Source of the DNA: JBJFCE01 sp051888775
GTDB lineage: Bacteria > Bacillota > Clostridia > Lachnospirales > Lachnospiraceae
Direction: 5' to 3'
DNA: 43,026 nucleotides
Assembly (NCBI GenBank): GCA_051888775.1
Contig: JBJFCE010000067.1
Coordinates: 1-43,026, forward strand
Shown here: positions 25,695 to 33,158 of the stretch, one piece after another
Layout: each line of letters begins with the position of its first letter
Numbering within the stretch: position 1 is the first letter of the stretch
The notes under the pieces: generated by a model
The model's database searches: none
The model's input: the letters and a program-made list of their open reading frames with translations, nothing else
What the model was told of the DNA's origin: nothing
Program-made: the position numbers and the translations under genes

Positions 25695-26477
25695 TTAATG
25701 ATAGTCGCGTTCTCCAAAGATGCCGGTTCCCACACGGACCATGGTAGCCCCTTCTTCCACAGCAACGGTATAGTCTCCCGTCATACCCATGGAGAGCGTA
25801 TCAAAGGAAGCGGCATAGGAAGATAGAGCATTGTCTTCGGACAGTGCTTTTTTTGTATCCAAAAACAGCGCATGAAGATTGTGAAAGTGAATACGGTTGC
25901 TTTCAGGATCTTCGGTATAAGGTGCGGAGGTCATAAAGCCGCGGATACGCAGATGAGAGTGGCTCTTTACAAGAGTCAATACGGTTTCCAAAGCTTCGGC
26001 AGCAGTAAAGCCCCATTTGGAAGCTTCCTGCGCGATGTTGATTTCCAGCAGGATGTCCATGATCAGATTTCGCTTGGAGGCTTCTGCTTCGATCTGATCT
26101 GCAAGTCTCATAGAATCGACGGAATGGATCATGGCAACTTTGTCAATGATGTATTTGACCTTATTGCGCTGCAGATGACCGATCATATGCCATTTGATCT
26201 TTGCTGCAAGTGCGGGCTGCTCTTTTAACAGTGCCTCATATTTTTCGACAAGCTCCTGTACATAGTTCTCACCAAAGACAGCGTCATAAGGTTTGCCGGA
26301 CAGGTCATCTGATAATTCATGCAATATAACAGTACCTGCTTCCATACATTCTGTTACCATGGTGAGCGGTTTCGTTTTGCTGACAGCAACCAGAGTCACC
26401 TCCGAAGGATCTCGGTCACTTTTTTTACATGCATTTATAATATTCTGATATACCAATTTCAGATTTTCCGAAATCAT
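25695..26477 (-). CDS. YggS/PLPBP-family pyridoxal phosphate-binding protein
   Basis: 260 residues; VTLVAVSKTKP carries the PLP-binding Lys, and IKWHMIGHLQRNKVKYI, IHSVDSM and SMGMTGDY are the standard family motifs. The family has a racemase-like TIM barrel without enzyme activity and keeps PLP and amino-acid pools balanced. A loop of about 15 residues (GTVILHELSDDLSGKPYDAV region) is longer than in the E. coli protein. AAAGGAAG precedes the ATG. It converges with the LOG gene and stands alone, under the TTGAAA/TAGAAT promoter upstream. Confidence 0.93.
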   Translation of the reverse strand: MISENLKLVYQNIINACKKSDRDPSEVTLVAVSKTKPLTMVTECMEAGTVILHELSDDLSGKPYDAVFGENYVQELVEKYEALLKEQPALAAKIKWHMIGHLQRNKVKYIIDKVAMIHSVDSMRLADQIEAEASKRNLIMDILLEINIAQEASKWGFTAAEALETVLTLVKSHSHLRIRGFMTSAPYTEDPESNRIHFHNLHALFLDTKKALSEDNALSSYAASFDTLSMGMTGDYTVAVEEGATMVRVGTGIFGERDYH

Positions 26478-26529
26478 ACGATCTTCCTTTCAAAGCAAAA
26501 ATAAATTGCGCCGGATGATTTTTTTTATT

Positions 26530-26558
26530 ATTCTAGCATGCTCCATTGAGATTTTCAA
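26530..26558 (-). promoter_or_regulatory. Promoter of the yggS-like gene
   Basis: Read on the minus strand: TTGAAA (26553-26558), 17-bp spacer ending TGC, TAGAAT (26530-26535). The -35 lies in the first unit of the 25-bp repeat array. Confidence 0.7.
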
Positions 26559-26625
26559 TGCGAGCATGTCCAAGCATTTCAATATGAGCATATCGGAGCA
26601 ATTTCAATATAGGCATATCGGAGCA
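26551..26625. repeat. 25-bp tandem repeat, three units, upstream of yggS
   Basis: Units 26551-26575, 26576-26600 and 26601-26625 are direct repeats. Units 2 and 3 differ at only two adjacent positions; unit 1 is more diverged. Each unit contains a TTTCAAT box and a GCATATCGGAGC-like box. They lie between the divergent promoters of the yggS-like gene and the nucleotidyltransferase gene, a typical place for an operator array. Confidence 0.85.
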
Positions 26626-26630
26626 GAAAC

Positions 26631-26659
26631 TAGCTTTTTCAGGTAATATATGCTATACT
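26631..26659 (+). promoter_or_regulatory. Extended -10 promoter of the nucleotidyltransferase-galE unit
   Basis: TGCTATACT (26651-26659) is an extended -10; TAGCTT at 26631-26636 is a weak -35 at 17 bp. The leader of about 150 nt holds a small ACAGGC/GCCTGT hairpin. I recognise no riboswitch in it. Confidence 0.5.
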
Positions 26660-26810
26660 ATTCCATAAATATAGAATATGGGGGTACAGGCATTTACAAG
26701 CCTGTATAAAAGATACCTGCAAAAATCATATTAGATAACATTTTGACAGGTTGTCGTAACATTATCATCTTGTAGAAAGGGAAGGTCTTACGTTAGACTG
26801 AGAGGGAAAT

Positions 26811-27731
26811 ATGGAGAAACCATCATTAGTAATTTTGGCAGCAGGAATGGGAAGCAGATACGGGGGACTTAAGCAGATTGACCCGATTGACAAGCACGGG
26901 AATAAGATCATCGATTTTTCAATCTACGATGCGATCCGTGCGGGTTTCAAGAAAGTTGTTTTTATCATTAAACGAGAAAATGAGCAGGATTTTCGCAGCT
27001 GTATCGGTGACACTGTCAGCAAGTATATTGATGTGGAATATGTTTTTCAGGATCTGAACAATGTACCGCAGGGATTTTTGATTCCGGAAGGACGTGTAAA
27101 GCCGTGGGGAACCGCACATGCGATTCTGTGCTGCAAGGATGTCATCGACGGACCGTTTGCAGTCATCAATTCGGATGATTACTATGGACAGAGTGCATTT
27201 CAGACGTTATATGATTTCCTGACAACACATGAGGATGATACCAAGTACCGTTATGCGATGGTAGGCTATGAATTGGGAAATACGCTGACGGATAACGGAT
27301 ATGTATCAAGAGGATGTTGTATTACGGATCAGAACGGATTCCTGGTCAATATTGCGGAGCGTACCCATATCGAGAAGACCGGAACCGGTGCTGCCTATAC
27401 CGAAGATGACGGTGCTACCTATGTACCGATTGCGATGGACACACTGGTATCCATGAATATGTGGGGCTTTATGCCGAGCATTATCGGGGAACTGGAAGAA
27501 GCAGTGAATCGGTTTTTTGCCGAGGAGGTTGCCAAGAATCCGCTGAAGGCAGAATGCTTCCTGCCGATCGAAGTGGATAAACTGCTTCAGAAGGGGAAAG
27601 CAACCGTAGAAGTATTGTCGTCTAAAGACAAATGGTTTGGTGTTACTTATAAAGAGGATAAGCCGTTTGTCGTGGAATCCATACAGAACCTGAAGGATCA
27701 GGGTGTATATCCGGAAAAATTGTGGGAATAG
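26811..27731 (+). CDS. Sugar-1-phosphate nucleotidyltransferase (GalU/NTP-transferase-like)
   Basis: 306 residues. LAAGMGSRYGGLKQ is the nucleotide-binding signature of NTP_transferase enzymes. VINSDDYYG supplies the metal-binding Asp, and the VPQGF...KPWGTAHAI and EAEC-type (KAECFLPIEV) segments also fit. The protein is not a standard GalU or GlmU in length or sequence. Its place directly before galE suggests it makes or uses UDP-glucose or UDP-galactose in a Leloir-type pathway; the exact sugar is inferred only. The start has GAGAGGG just upstream. Confidence 0.85.
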   Translation: MEKPSLVILAAGMGSRYGGLKQIDPIDKHGNKIIDFSIYDAIRAGFKKVVFIIKRENEQDFRSCIGDTVSKYIDVEYVFQDLNNVPQGFLIPEGRVKPWGTAHAILCCKDVIDGPFAVINSDDYYGQSAFQTLYDFLTTHEDDTKYRYAMVGYELGNTLTDNGYVSRGCCITDQNGFLVNIAERTHIEKTGTGAAYTEDDGATYVPIAMDTLVSMNMWGFMPSIIGELEEAVNRFFAEEVAKNPLKAECFLPIEVDKLLQKGKATVEVLSSKDKWFGVTYKEDKPFVVESIQNLKDQGVYPEKLWE

Positions 27732-27820
27732 CGGAAACTTCTTATGGAAAGCGAGGCGTTCCCGGTAAGAGCTGGTAAAAGAAGACGGAACACCCGCCAT
27801 AAAATAAGGAGGAATAAAAC

Positions 27821-28837
27821 ATGTCTATTTTAGTAACCGGAGGTGCCGGCTATATCGGAAGTCATACCGTAGTGGAATTGCAGAATGCAGGATATGACGT
27901 TGTGGTACTGGATAATCTGAGCAACGCAAGTGAGAAATCACTGGAAAGAGTGGAGAAGATTACCGGAAAGCCGGTGAAATTCTACAAGGCAGATATTCTG
28001 GACAGGGAAGCTCTGGAAGAAATTTTTGCAAAAGAACAGATAGATTCCTGCATCCATTTTGCAGGATTGAAGGCGGTCGGAGAATCTGTTGCAAAGCCTT
28101 GGGAGTATTATAATAACAATATTTCGGGAACTTTAACGCTTGTGGATGTGATGAGAAAGCATAACTGCAAGAACATCATCTTCTCTTCCTCAGCGACGGT
28201 ATACGGTAATCCGGCATTTGTTCCGATTACGGAGCAGTGCCCGAAGGGACAGTGCACCAATCCGTATGGTTGGACGAAGTCCATGCTGGAGCAGGTACTG
28301 ACCGATATTCAGAAGGCAGATCCTGAGTGGAATGTGATTCTGTTACGTTATTTTAATCCGATCGGTGCCCATAAGAGCGGAACGATCGGCGAGAATCCGA
28401 ACGGCATTCCGAATAATCTGATGCCGTATATTACACAGGTTGCAGTCGGTAAGCTGCCTCAGCTTGGTGTATTCGGTAATGATTATGATACACCGGACGG
28501 AACGGGTGTCAGAGATTATATCCATGTGGTAGATCTGGCAAAGGGTCATGTGAAGGCGTTAAAGAAGATTGAAGAGAAGGCTGGCTTGAAGATCTATAAC
28601 CTCGGAACCGGAGTCGGCTACAGCGTATTGGATATTGTAAAGAACTTTGAAGAGGCGACCGGCGTGAAGATCCCGTATGTGATTAAGGACAGACGTCCGG
28701 GAGACATTGCAACCTGCTATGCAGATGCAACCTTGGCAAAGGAAGAACTCGGCTGGGTTGCCGAGAACGGAATCCGTGAGATGTGCGAGGATTCATGGAG
28801 ATGGCAGAGTAATAATCCGAACGGATATGAGGATTAA
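27821..28837 (+). CDS. galE: UDP-glucose 4-epimerase
   Basis: 338 residues, the usual GalE length. TGGAGYIGSH binds NAD, SSSATVYG holds the catalytic Ser, and Y-x3-K appears in NPYGWTKSMLE. LRYFNPIGAH and DGTGVRDYIHVVDLAKGH are strong GalE signatures. It interconverts UDP-glucose and UDP-galactose. A strong AGGAGGAATA ribosome site precedes the ATG. It forms a two-gene unit with the nucleotidyltransferase and ends in a very strong terminator. Confidence 0.97.
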   Translation: MSILVTGGAGYIGSHTVVELQNAGYDVVVLDNLSNASEKSLERVEKITGKPVKFYKADILDREALEEIFAKEQIDSCIHFAGLKAVGESVAKPWEYYNNNISGTLTLVDVMRKHNCKNIIFSSSATVYGNPAFVPITEQCPKGQCTNPYGWTKSMLEQVLTDIQKADPEWNVILLRYFNPIGAHKSGTIGENPNGIPNNLMPYITQVAVGKLPQLGVFGNDYDTPDGTGVRDYIHVVDLAKGHVKALKKIEEKAGLKIYNLGTGVGYSVLDIVKNFEEATGVKIPYVIKDRRPGDIATCYADATLAKEELGWVAENGIREMCEDSWRWQSNNPNGYED

Positions 28838-28862
28838 GTTATAAACTAATAAGAAAATGCAG

Positions 28863-28915
28863 GGGTTGTCATACAACATCAGTATATGATGTTGTATGAC
28901 AACCCTCTTTTTTTA
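28863..28915 (+). terminator. Intrinsic terminator after galE
   Basis: A perfect 19-bp stem (28863-28881 with 28887-28905), 5-nt loop and a TCTTTTTTT tail. Confidence 0.96.
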
Positions 28916-28929
28916 TAATCAGTACTACT

Positions 28930-29130
28930 AGGCGATTGAGAAACTCTGTCCGTAAGACGACCCTACGTTTGATGCCCCTACCGGTGACCGGCACTGTGAG
29001 TCCGTCGGTACTTAGGTGCCGTATTTTGGCATCTTATGTACCGTTACGGACGAGGTGTAGCGAAAGCGTGCCGGCACCGGTAGGGGCATCAAACGTAGGG
29101 CCGTCTTACGGACAGAGTTTCATAATTGCT
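28930..29130 (+). repeat. Long-hairpin element, family A, copy 4 (core on +)
   Basis: Arms 28930-28994 and 29068-29130; core 28995-29067 (73 nt). The outer arm shares GCGATTG and AAACTCTGTCCGTAAG with copies 1 and 6. The inner arm is different but still ends CCGGTGACCGGCAC. It sits after the galE terminator and before the 3' end of the convergent hemolysin III gene, so it lies downstream of two convergent genes. Confidence 0.92.
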
Positions 29131-29156
29131 GAAATCAATATAATGATTTACCGGTT

Positions 29157-29807
29157 TTAAGCGACATAACAGTACATAAAAATAAAGTGGCAGATGCTGC
29201 CTGCCATAACAAACAGGTGAAAGATCTCATGAGAACCGAAATTCACATGTCTCGAGTTAAAAATAGGTAGCTTCAGTGCATAGATGATACCGCCTACCGT
29301 GTAAATGATGCCTCCGGCAAGAAGCCAGAGAAATGCCGCGGTGGGGAGCGTACTTAAAAGACCGCTGAATACAAACACACATACCCAGCCCATAGCAATG
29401 TAGATTAAAGAAGAAAACCATTTAGGACACGTGATCCAGCAGGCTTTGATGATCATTCCGACAATTGCGATCGCCCAGACAACGGAAAGCAGTGTATAGC
29501 CCTGCTTGCCGCCAAGCACGATCAGGCAGACCGGTGTATATGTGCCGGCAATCAGGACGAAGATCATCATGTGGTCAATCTTTCTGAAAATACGAAGGAT
29601 CCGGTCAGGTACGGTAACGGAATGATATAATGTGCTGGCACCGTAGAGCAGGATCATACTTAAAATAAACACCGTCATCGCTATAAAGAGTGTAAAATTG
29701 CCGGAGATTGCGGATTTTACAAGCAGCGGTGTAGATGCGGCACATGCAAGCATCATTGCAATCAGGTGCGTAATAGCGCTTCCGGGTTCACGAATCGTAA
29801 TTGTCAT
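29157..29807 (-). CDS. Hemolysin III / PAQR-family membrane protein
   Basis: 216 residues and seven hydrophobic helices. SAITHLIAM near the start, YGASTLYHS, KIDHMMIFVLIAGTYTP and GSHEIFHLFVM are the hemolysin III (YqfA/TIGR01065) motifs. The conserved Ser, Asp and His residues form the zinc site of the PAQR fold. The bacterial role is uncertain; hemolysis is named from one Bacillus protein. ATG 29807 with GAAGG upstream is preferred to an earlier in-frame ATG. Confidence 0.93.
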   Translation of the reverse strand: MTITIREPGSAITHLIAMMLACAASTPLLVKSAISGNFTLFIAMTVFILSMILLYGASTLYHSVTVPDRILRIFRKIDHMMIFVLIAGTYTPVCLIVLGGKQGYTLLSVVWAIAIVGMIIKACWITCPKWFSSLIYIAMGWVCVFVFSGLLSTLPTAAFLWLLAGGIIYTVGGIIYALKLPIFNSRHVNFGSHEIFHLFVMAGSICHFIFMYCYVA

Positions 29808-30021
29808 AATAAGACCTTCTTTCTGAAAAATAAATATAAGTTGTGATATAAAAATCTCTAAAGGCATTTTAAAACAGCAGCTAATGATAGTATCTCACGT
29901 TTGATGAAACTTTATAACGTAGTTTTCAAAACTACTTGTTGTTAAAAAGATATTACTTCTTGAGTAAATAAATGTCAATAGGAAAATAGAAAAGAAATGC
30001 ATGGAGAAATATAAAAGCAGA
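29808..30021. other. Leader and upstream region of the hemolysin III gene
   Basis: AT-rich region holding the hemolysin III promoter and a perfect GTAGTTTT-C-AAAACTAC hairpin at 29919-29935, inside the leader of about 137 nt. No gene is seen. Confidence 0.5.
29950..29978 (-). promoter_or_regulatory. Promoter of the hemolysin III gene
   Basis: On the minus strand: TTGACA (29973-29978), 17-bp spacer, TAATAT (29950-29955). Confidence 0.75.
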
Positions 30022-30071
30022 GCTGCCGTATAAAATCAGGATCCGGCCGGATTTTGATTTTATATGGCAGC
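30022..30071 (-). terminator. Terminator of the 96-residue gene
   Basis: GCTGCC at 30022-30027 pairs with GGCAGC at 30066-30071, and the TATAAAATCA / TGATTTTATA segments pair between them. Read on the minus strand it ends in a T-rich run. It lies just after the stop of the minus-strand gene. Confidence 0.75.
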
Positions 30072-30074
30072 GTC

Positions 30075-30365
30075 TTAAGAATGGAGATCTTCGTAATATT
30101 CATCCTCTTCGATAATCTGGATCTCCAGATAGTCGAAATCAATATGCTCAATGAAGCTGTCCTGACGGAAACGGGCTTTAGAATGCCGCTTGAACTCTTT
30201 GATATTCTGGTCAAGCCAGATCGGCTTGCCAAGATCAAATTGCAGACAGACTTCATCCAATGCATGAAAAACCTTATGTGTTCTGGTGTCGTCGGTCGTA
30301 TCTGTAATCACTGTATCCTTGAGAAGATGATTCTCCTTCCAGATTTTTGCCCATAAACGAAACAT
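30075..30365 (-). CDS. Conserved hypothetical protein, 96 aa
   Basis: A small soluble protein starting MFRLWAKIWKENHLLKDTVI and ending in a very acidic tail (EIQIIEEDEYYEDLHS). It has a perfect AAGGAGG ribosome site, a TTGCAA-17-TATACT promoter and a terminator, so it is certainly expressed. I recall similar short proteins in many Clostridia but no function. No cysteines suggest metal binding and there is no membrane segment. It is divergent from relQ, with its promoter next to the relQ promoter. Confidence 0.82.
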   Translation of the reverse strand: MFRLWAKIWKENHLLKDTVITDTTDDTRTHKVFHALDEVCLQFDLGKPIWLDQNIKEFKRHSKARFRQDSFIEHIDFDYLEIQIIEEDEYYEDLHS

Positions 30366-30388
30366 AGGAAACCTCCTTATATGATAGC

Positions 30389-30417
30389 AGTATATCGGTT
30401 CTTTTCCCTATTTGCAA
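30389..30417 (-). promoter_or_regulatory. Promoter of the 96-residue gene
   Basis: On the minus strand: TTGCAA (30412-30417), 17-bp spacer, TATACT (30389-30394), 24 nt before the ATG. Confidence 0.72.
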
Positions 30418-30463
30418 ATAAACTATTAAATATTTGTAAAAAATACACATTTTAGAAGAAATA

Positions 30464-30472
30464 TGGTATAAT
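30464..30472 (+). promoter_or_regulatory. Extended -10 promoter of relQ
   Basis: TGGTATAAT, an extended -10, lies 58 nt before the ATG. There is no clear -35. Confidence 0.6.
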
Positions 30473-30529
30473 AAATGCAGAAAATTGCACAAAAGAGGGA
30501 ATCATAAGGAATCACAGAGAGGTAGACAT

Positions 30530-31162
30530 ATGGAATTCAGACCAAGCGCAGACAGCGAAGTAGATAAGTGGAAAGAAGTGCAGCTGGTTTATAATTCAGC
30601 ACTGAAGGAAATCGGAACGAAACTGGAAATTTTGAATGATGAGTTTCAGCATGTACACAGATATAATCCGATCGAGCATATCAAATTACGATTAAAAACT
30701 TCTGAGAGTATTGTTAAGAAATTGAAAAAATACGGACACGAGTCCACAATCGAAAACATGGTGGAATATGTGAATGATATCGCAGGTATCCGTGTCATTT
30801 GTTCCTTTACCTCCGATATTTACCGGATTGCGGAAATGTTGGGAGGACAGAACGATATCAAGGTATTATCGGTAAAAGATTATATTAAGAATCCTAAGCC
30901 GAGTGGATATAAAAGCTACCATATGCTTGTAACGGTTCCTATTTTTCTGTCGGATCGTATCGTGGATACGAAGGTGGAGGTGCAGATCCGGACTGTTGCG
31001 ATGGATTTCTGGGCAAGTCTGGAACATAAGATCCATTATAAATTTGAGGGAGAAGTGCCGGCACATATCGAAAGGGAACTGGTGGAATGTGCCAATATGG
31101 TTTCTGAACTGGATGCCAGAATGTTGTCTCTGAATGAGGAGGTACAGCGACTGGTAGAGTAG
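30530..31162 (+). CDS. relQ: Small alarmone synthetase, RelQ type (GTP pyrophosphokinase)
   Basis: 210 residues, the RelQ length. IKLRLKTSESIVKKLKKYG is the substrate-binding R-x-K...S...K loop, DIAGIRVIC carries the metal Asp, and KPSGYKSYHM is the G-loop with stacking Tyr. VEVQIRTVAMDFWASLEHKIHYK completes the synthetase site. There is no hydrolase domain. It makes (p)ppGpp from ATP and GDP/GTP under stress. ATG 30530 with GAGAGG is preferred to an in-frame start 45 nt upstream. It is the second RelA/SpoT-domain gene in the window. Two hairpin elements follow it. Confidence 0.94.
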   Translation: MEFRPSADSEVDKWKEVQLVYNSALKEIGTKLEILNDEFQHVHRYNPIEHIKLRLKTSESIVKKLKKYGHESTIENMVEYVNDIAGIRVICSFTSDIYRIAEMLGGQNDIKVLSVKDYIKNPKPSGYKSYHMLVTVPIFLSDRIVDTKVEVQIRTVAMDFWASLEHKIHYKFEGEVPAHIERELVECANMVSELDARMLSLNEEVQRLVE

Positions 31163-31173
31163 CCGGTTGTATG

Positions 31174-31375
31174 CAATCGCTTCTATATCAGGATAAGTTC
31201 CTAAAAGGCTTTCCCCCTTACAGAGCACATCGCTTCTGCTCCAACAAAACACAAAAATTTGCTCGGCTCACGTTCCTAAGGCTGTCGCAAATTATTGTGT
31301 CTTGTTGGGGCAGAAGCGGTGTGCTCTGTAAGGGGGAAAGCCTTTTGAGAACTTATCCTGATATAGAAGCGATTG
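31174..31375 (+). repeat. Long-hairpin element, family B, copy 1
   Basis: Arms 31174-31247 and 31302-31375 are inverted copies about 74 bp long. The 54-nt core (31248-31301) continues the pairing with an ACACAA...TTGTGT and ATTTGC...GCAAAT stem. It ends in a conserved apical stretch GGCTCACGTTCCTAAGGCTG. The core is unrelated to family A except in architecture. It starts 12 nt after the relQ stop. Confidence 0.92.
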
Positions 31376-31427
31376 GGAAGAAAATTCTGATTTAGATTCA
31401 GTAAAAAATAGGGATAAAATGAGGAGT

Positions 31428-31453
31428 GCCCAGACACCTTTCGGCGCCCGGGC
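31428..31453 (+). terminator. Possible terminator hairpin after relQ
   Basis: GCCC (31428-31431) pairs with GGGC (31450-31453) around a partly paired GC-rich stem and a TTTC loop, followed by TTATTATG. Mismatches and the weak tail make it uncertain. Confidence 0.4.
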
Positions 31454-31616
31454 TTATTATGAAAAAATATATTGTGTACTCTTGTTTGGTATGATTTTAG
31501 TATAGCGATGAAATATGAACAAATTATGAACACGAAATGAATAGTTAGTTAATATTGATAAAACCTAAAAACGAATCAAAAATTTATGGTGCAAAATGCA
31601 CAAAAAACGAAACACC

Positions 31617-31645
31617 TTGAGTGATTACAGGATTTATGCTAAAAT
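31617..31645 (+). promoter_or_regulatory. Promoter of the coiled-coil / flavin reductase unit
   Basis: TTGAGT (31617-31622), 17-bp spacer ending TGC, TAAAAT (31640-31645). The transcript would start about 31652 and run straight through hairpin element C. The rest of 31454-31616 is AT-rich with nothing recognised. Confidence 0.72.
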
Positions 31646-31663
31646 CATCATATAACATTAATA

Positions 31664-31788
31664 GAATTTTGTTTTCACAGCAGTTGTTGTCTGAATCGCA
31701 CAAAGAAGGTTTGAAGCGGAGCGAGAGCGTACCGAAAACCCTCTTTGTGCGATTCAGACAACCCTGATCACCGAAAACAAGATTTTAT
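31664..31788 (+). repeat. Short hairpin element C, apical motif related to family A
   Basis: The inner arms pair perfectly over GTTGTCTGAATCGCACAAAG and its complement. Outer arms pair over TTTTGTTTTC / GAAAACAAGA-type sequence with some mismatches. The 25-nt apex (31713-31737) reads GAAGCGGAGCGAGAGCGTAC, matching 15 of 20 positions of the family A apex GAGGTGTAGCGAAAGCGTGC. The tetraloop is GAGA rather than GAAA, both GNRA. It lies in the leader of the coiled-coil gene. Confidence 0.85.
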
Positions 31789-31853
31789 CAATTGTAGCAC
31801 AAGAGGACCGGAAAGGAGCTTTTTAAGCGGTGTTCCACATTGGAGGAAAGAAA

Positions 31854-32408
31854 ATGGATAGCTTTATGGATAAAATTGCACAGAAATTTACGGCACAGGA
31901 TATGATTAAAGCAAATTCTGCAGCAGAGGAGAAAGAAATGAAGCGTCTTCGCATGCAGGTGGCGGAGTATGATGAACGCCTTCAGGAAATGAGAAAGCTG
32001 AATCTGAAAAATCTGGAGCTTGCGGACCGGCTGCAGGCATTGATCGCAGAGGGACAGGAGAAGGTACAGGCAATACAGGGATCTTCTGACAATGGTGGTC
32101 AGGAAGAGTGGAAAGCGCTTCAGCAGAGTATGCAGATGATCAAAGAAGCCCTTGATGCGCAAAGCAGCAGGATGACTGAGATATCCGAGCAGATCATGGA
32201 TCATGTACATAAGGAAGATGTCAAGGTGTATCGTAACATACAGGCTGCCGTATCGGATGAAAACAAGGCGCTGTCCGAAACGATGATCAAAGAGTTGGGC
32301 AGGAAGACGAAGGGAATCAAAGCGGTAATTGTGCTGGGAGCGCTTACACTGGTATCTTCTCTTGCAGGGGTAGGCTTCTGGGTATGCTGGCTTTTGGGGG
32401 TATTTTAA
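31854..32408 (+). CDS. Tail-anchored coiled-coil protein, unknown function
   Basis: 184 residues. Residues 25-75 and 85-140 are charged, heptad-like coiled coils. Residues 162-182 (AVIVLGALTLVSSLAGVGFW) form one membrane helix right at the C-terminus, so the protein is probably a tail-anchored cytoplasmic coiled coil. I recognise no enzyme or structural family; comparable short proteins occur in Lachnospiraceae without names. GGAGGAAAG precedes the ATG. The stop shares a base with the flavin reductase start (TAATG), so the two are translationally coupled. Its promoter lies upstream of hairpin element C. Confidence 0.8.
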   Translation: MDSFMDKIAQKFTAQDMIKANSAAEEKEMKRLRMQVAEYDERLQEMRKLNLKNLELADRLQALIAEGQEKVQAIQGSSDNGGQEEWKALQQSMQMIKEALDAQSSRMTEISEQIMDHVHKEDVKVYRNIQAAVSDENKALSETMIKELGRKTKGIKAVIVLGALTLVSSLAGVGFWVCWLLGVF

Positions 32409-32977
32409 TGGAAAAGCAGGATTGGCGCCCGGGAAATATGTTGTATCCGCTTCCGGCAGTATTGGTGAGTGTTGCGGACCGGGACGGAAAACCAAATCTG
32501 TTTACGGTCGGATGGACAGGAACGATCTGTTCCGATCCGGCGATGGTATCCATTTCCGTACGACCGAGCCGATATTCTTACCATATGATCGAGGAAACAG
32601 GGGAATTTGTAATCAACCTGACAACGGAGCAACTGGCATATGCGACGGATTATTGCGGTGTCAGAAGCGGCAGGGATGAGGATAAATGGAAAAGTGTGAA
32701 GCTGACTCCGGTTCCGGGAACAAAAGTCAAAGCACCGTACATTCTTGAAAGTCCGGTCAATATCGAATGCAGGGTGACACAGAAAATTCCGCTCGGTACA
32801 CATGATATGTTTCTGGCAAAGGTGGAAATGGTACATGTCAGTACGGAATATATGGATGAAAAGGAGCGCTTTCACCTGGAACAGGCAAAACCGATCGTGT
32901 ATTCTCATGGTACCTATTACAGTCTCGGAAAAGAAATCGGAACATTCGGTTATAGTGTCAGAAAAACAAAAAAGTGA
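32408..32977 (+). CDS. Flavin reductase-like (FMN-binding split barrel) protein
   Basis: 189 residues. PLPAVLVSVADRDGKPNLFTVGWTG, MVSISVRPSRYSYHMIEETGEFVINL and TDYCGVRSGR are the flavin-reductase-like split-barrel motifs that bind FMN. Family members reduce flavin with NAD(P)H or act as FMN-linked oxidoreductases; the partner is unknown. The start is coupled to the coiled-coil gene through TAATG. The last codons and stop lie inside the left arm of hairpin element B copy 2. Confidence 0.92.
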   Translation: MEKQDWRPGNMLYPLPAVLVSVADRDGKPNLFTVGWTGTICSDPAMVSISVRPSRYSYHMIEETGEFVINLTTEQLAYATDYCGVRSGRDEDKWKSVKLTPVPGTKVKAPYILESPVNIECRVTQKIPLGTHDMFLAKVEMVHVSTEYMDEKERFHLEQAKPIVYSHGTYYSLGKEIGTFGYSVRKTKK

Positions 32978-33158
32978 TGATTCCTGATATAAAGCACCAT
33001 ACGAAACAAACTGTTACCTGCGTAAAGGAGAAATACAAACAATAATTTGCGACAGCCTTAGGAACGTGAGCCGAGCAAATTTTTGTTTGTATTTCTCCTT
33101 TACGCAGGCAGCAGTTTGTTTCATATGGCGCTTTATATCAGGAATCATCACTTTTTTT
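32968..33158 (-). repeat. Long-hairpin element, family B, copy 2, between convergent genes
   Basis: Core 33041-33083 carries the same conserved stretch as copy 1 but in reverse orientation. The arms pair over ATACAAACAA / TTGTTTGTAT, CCTGCGTAAAGGAGAAAT and its complement, and AAAAAAGTGATGATTCCTGA / its complement. The left arm begins in the last codons of the flavin reductase gene, and the right arm contains the last codons and stop of dinB. The outermost A and T runs could let the hairpin act as a terminator both ways. Confidence 0.92.

Noticed and set aside
26660..26810. Riboswitch in the nucleotidyltransferase leader
   Set aside because: Only a small hairpin is visible and no known aptamer motif.
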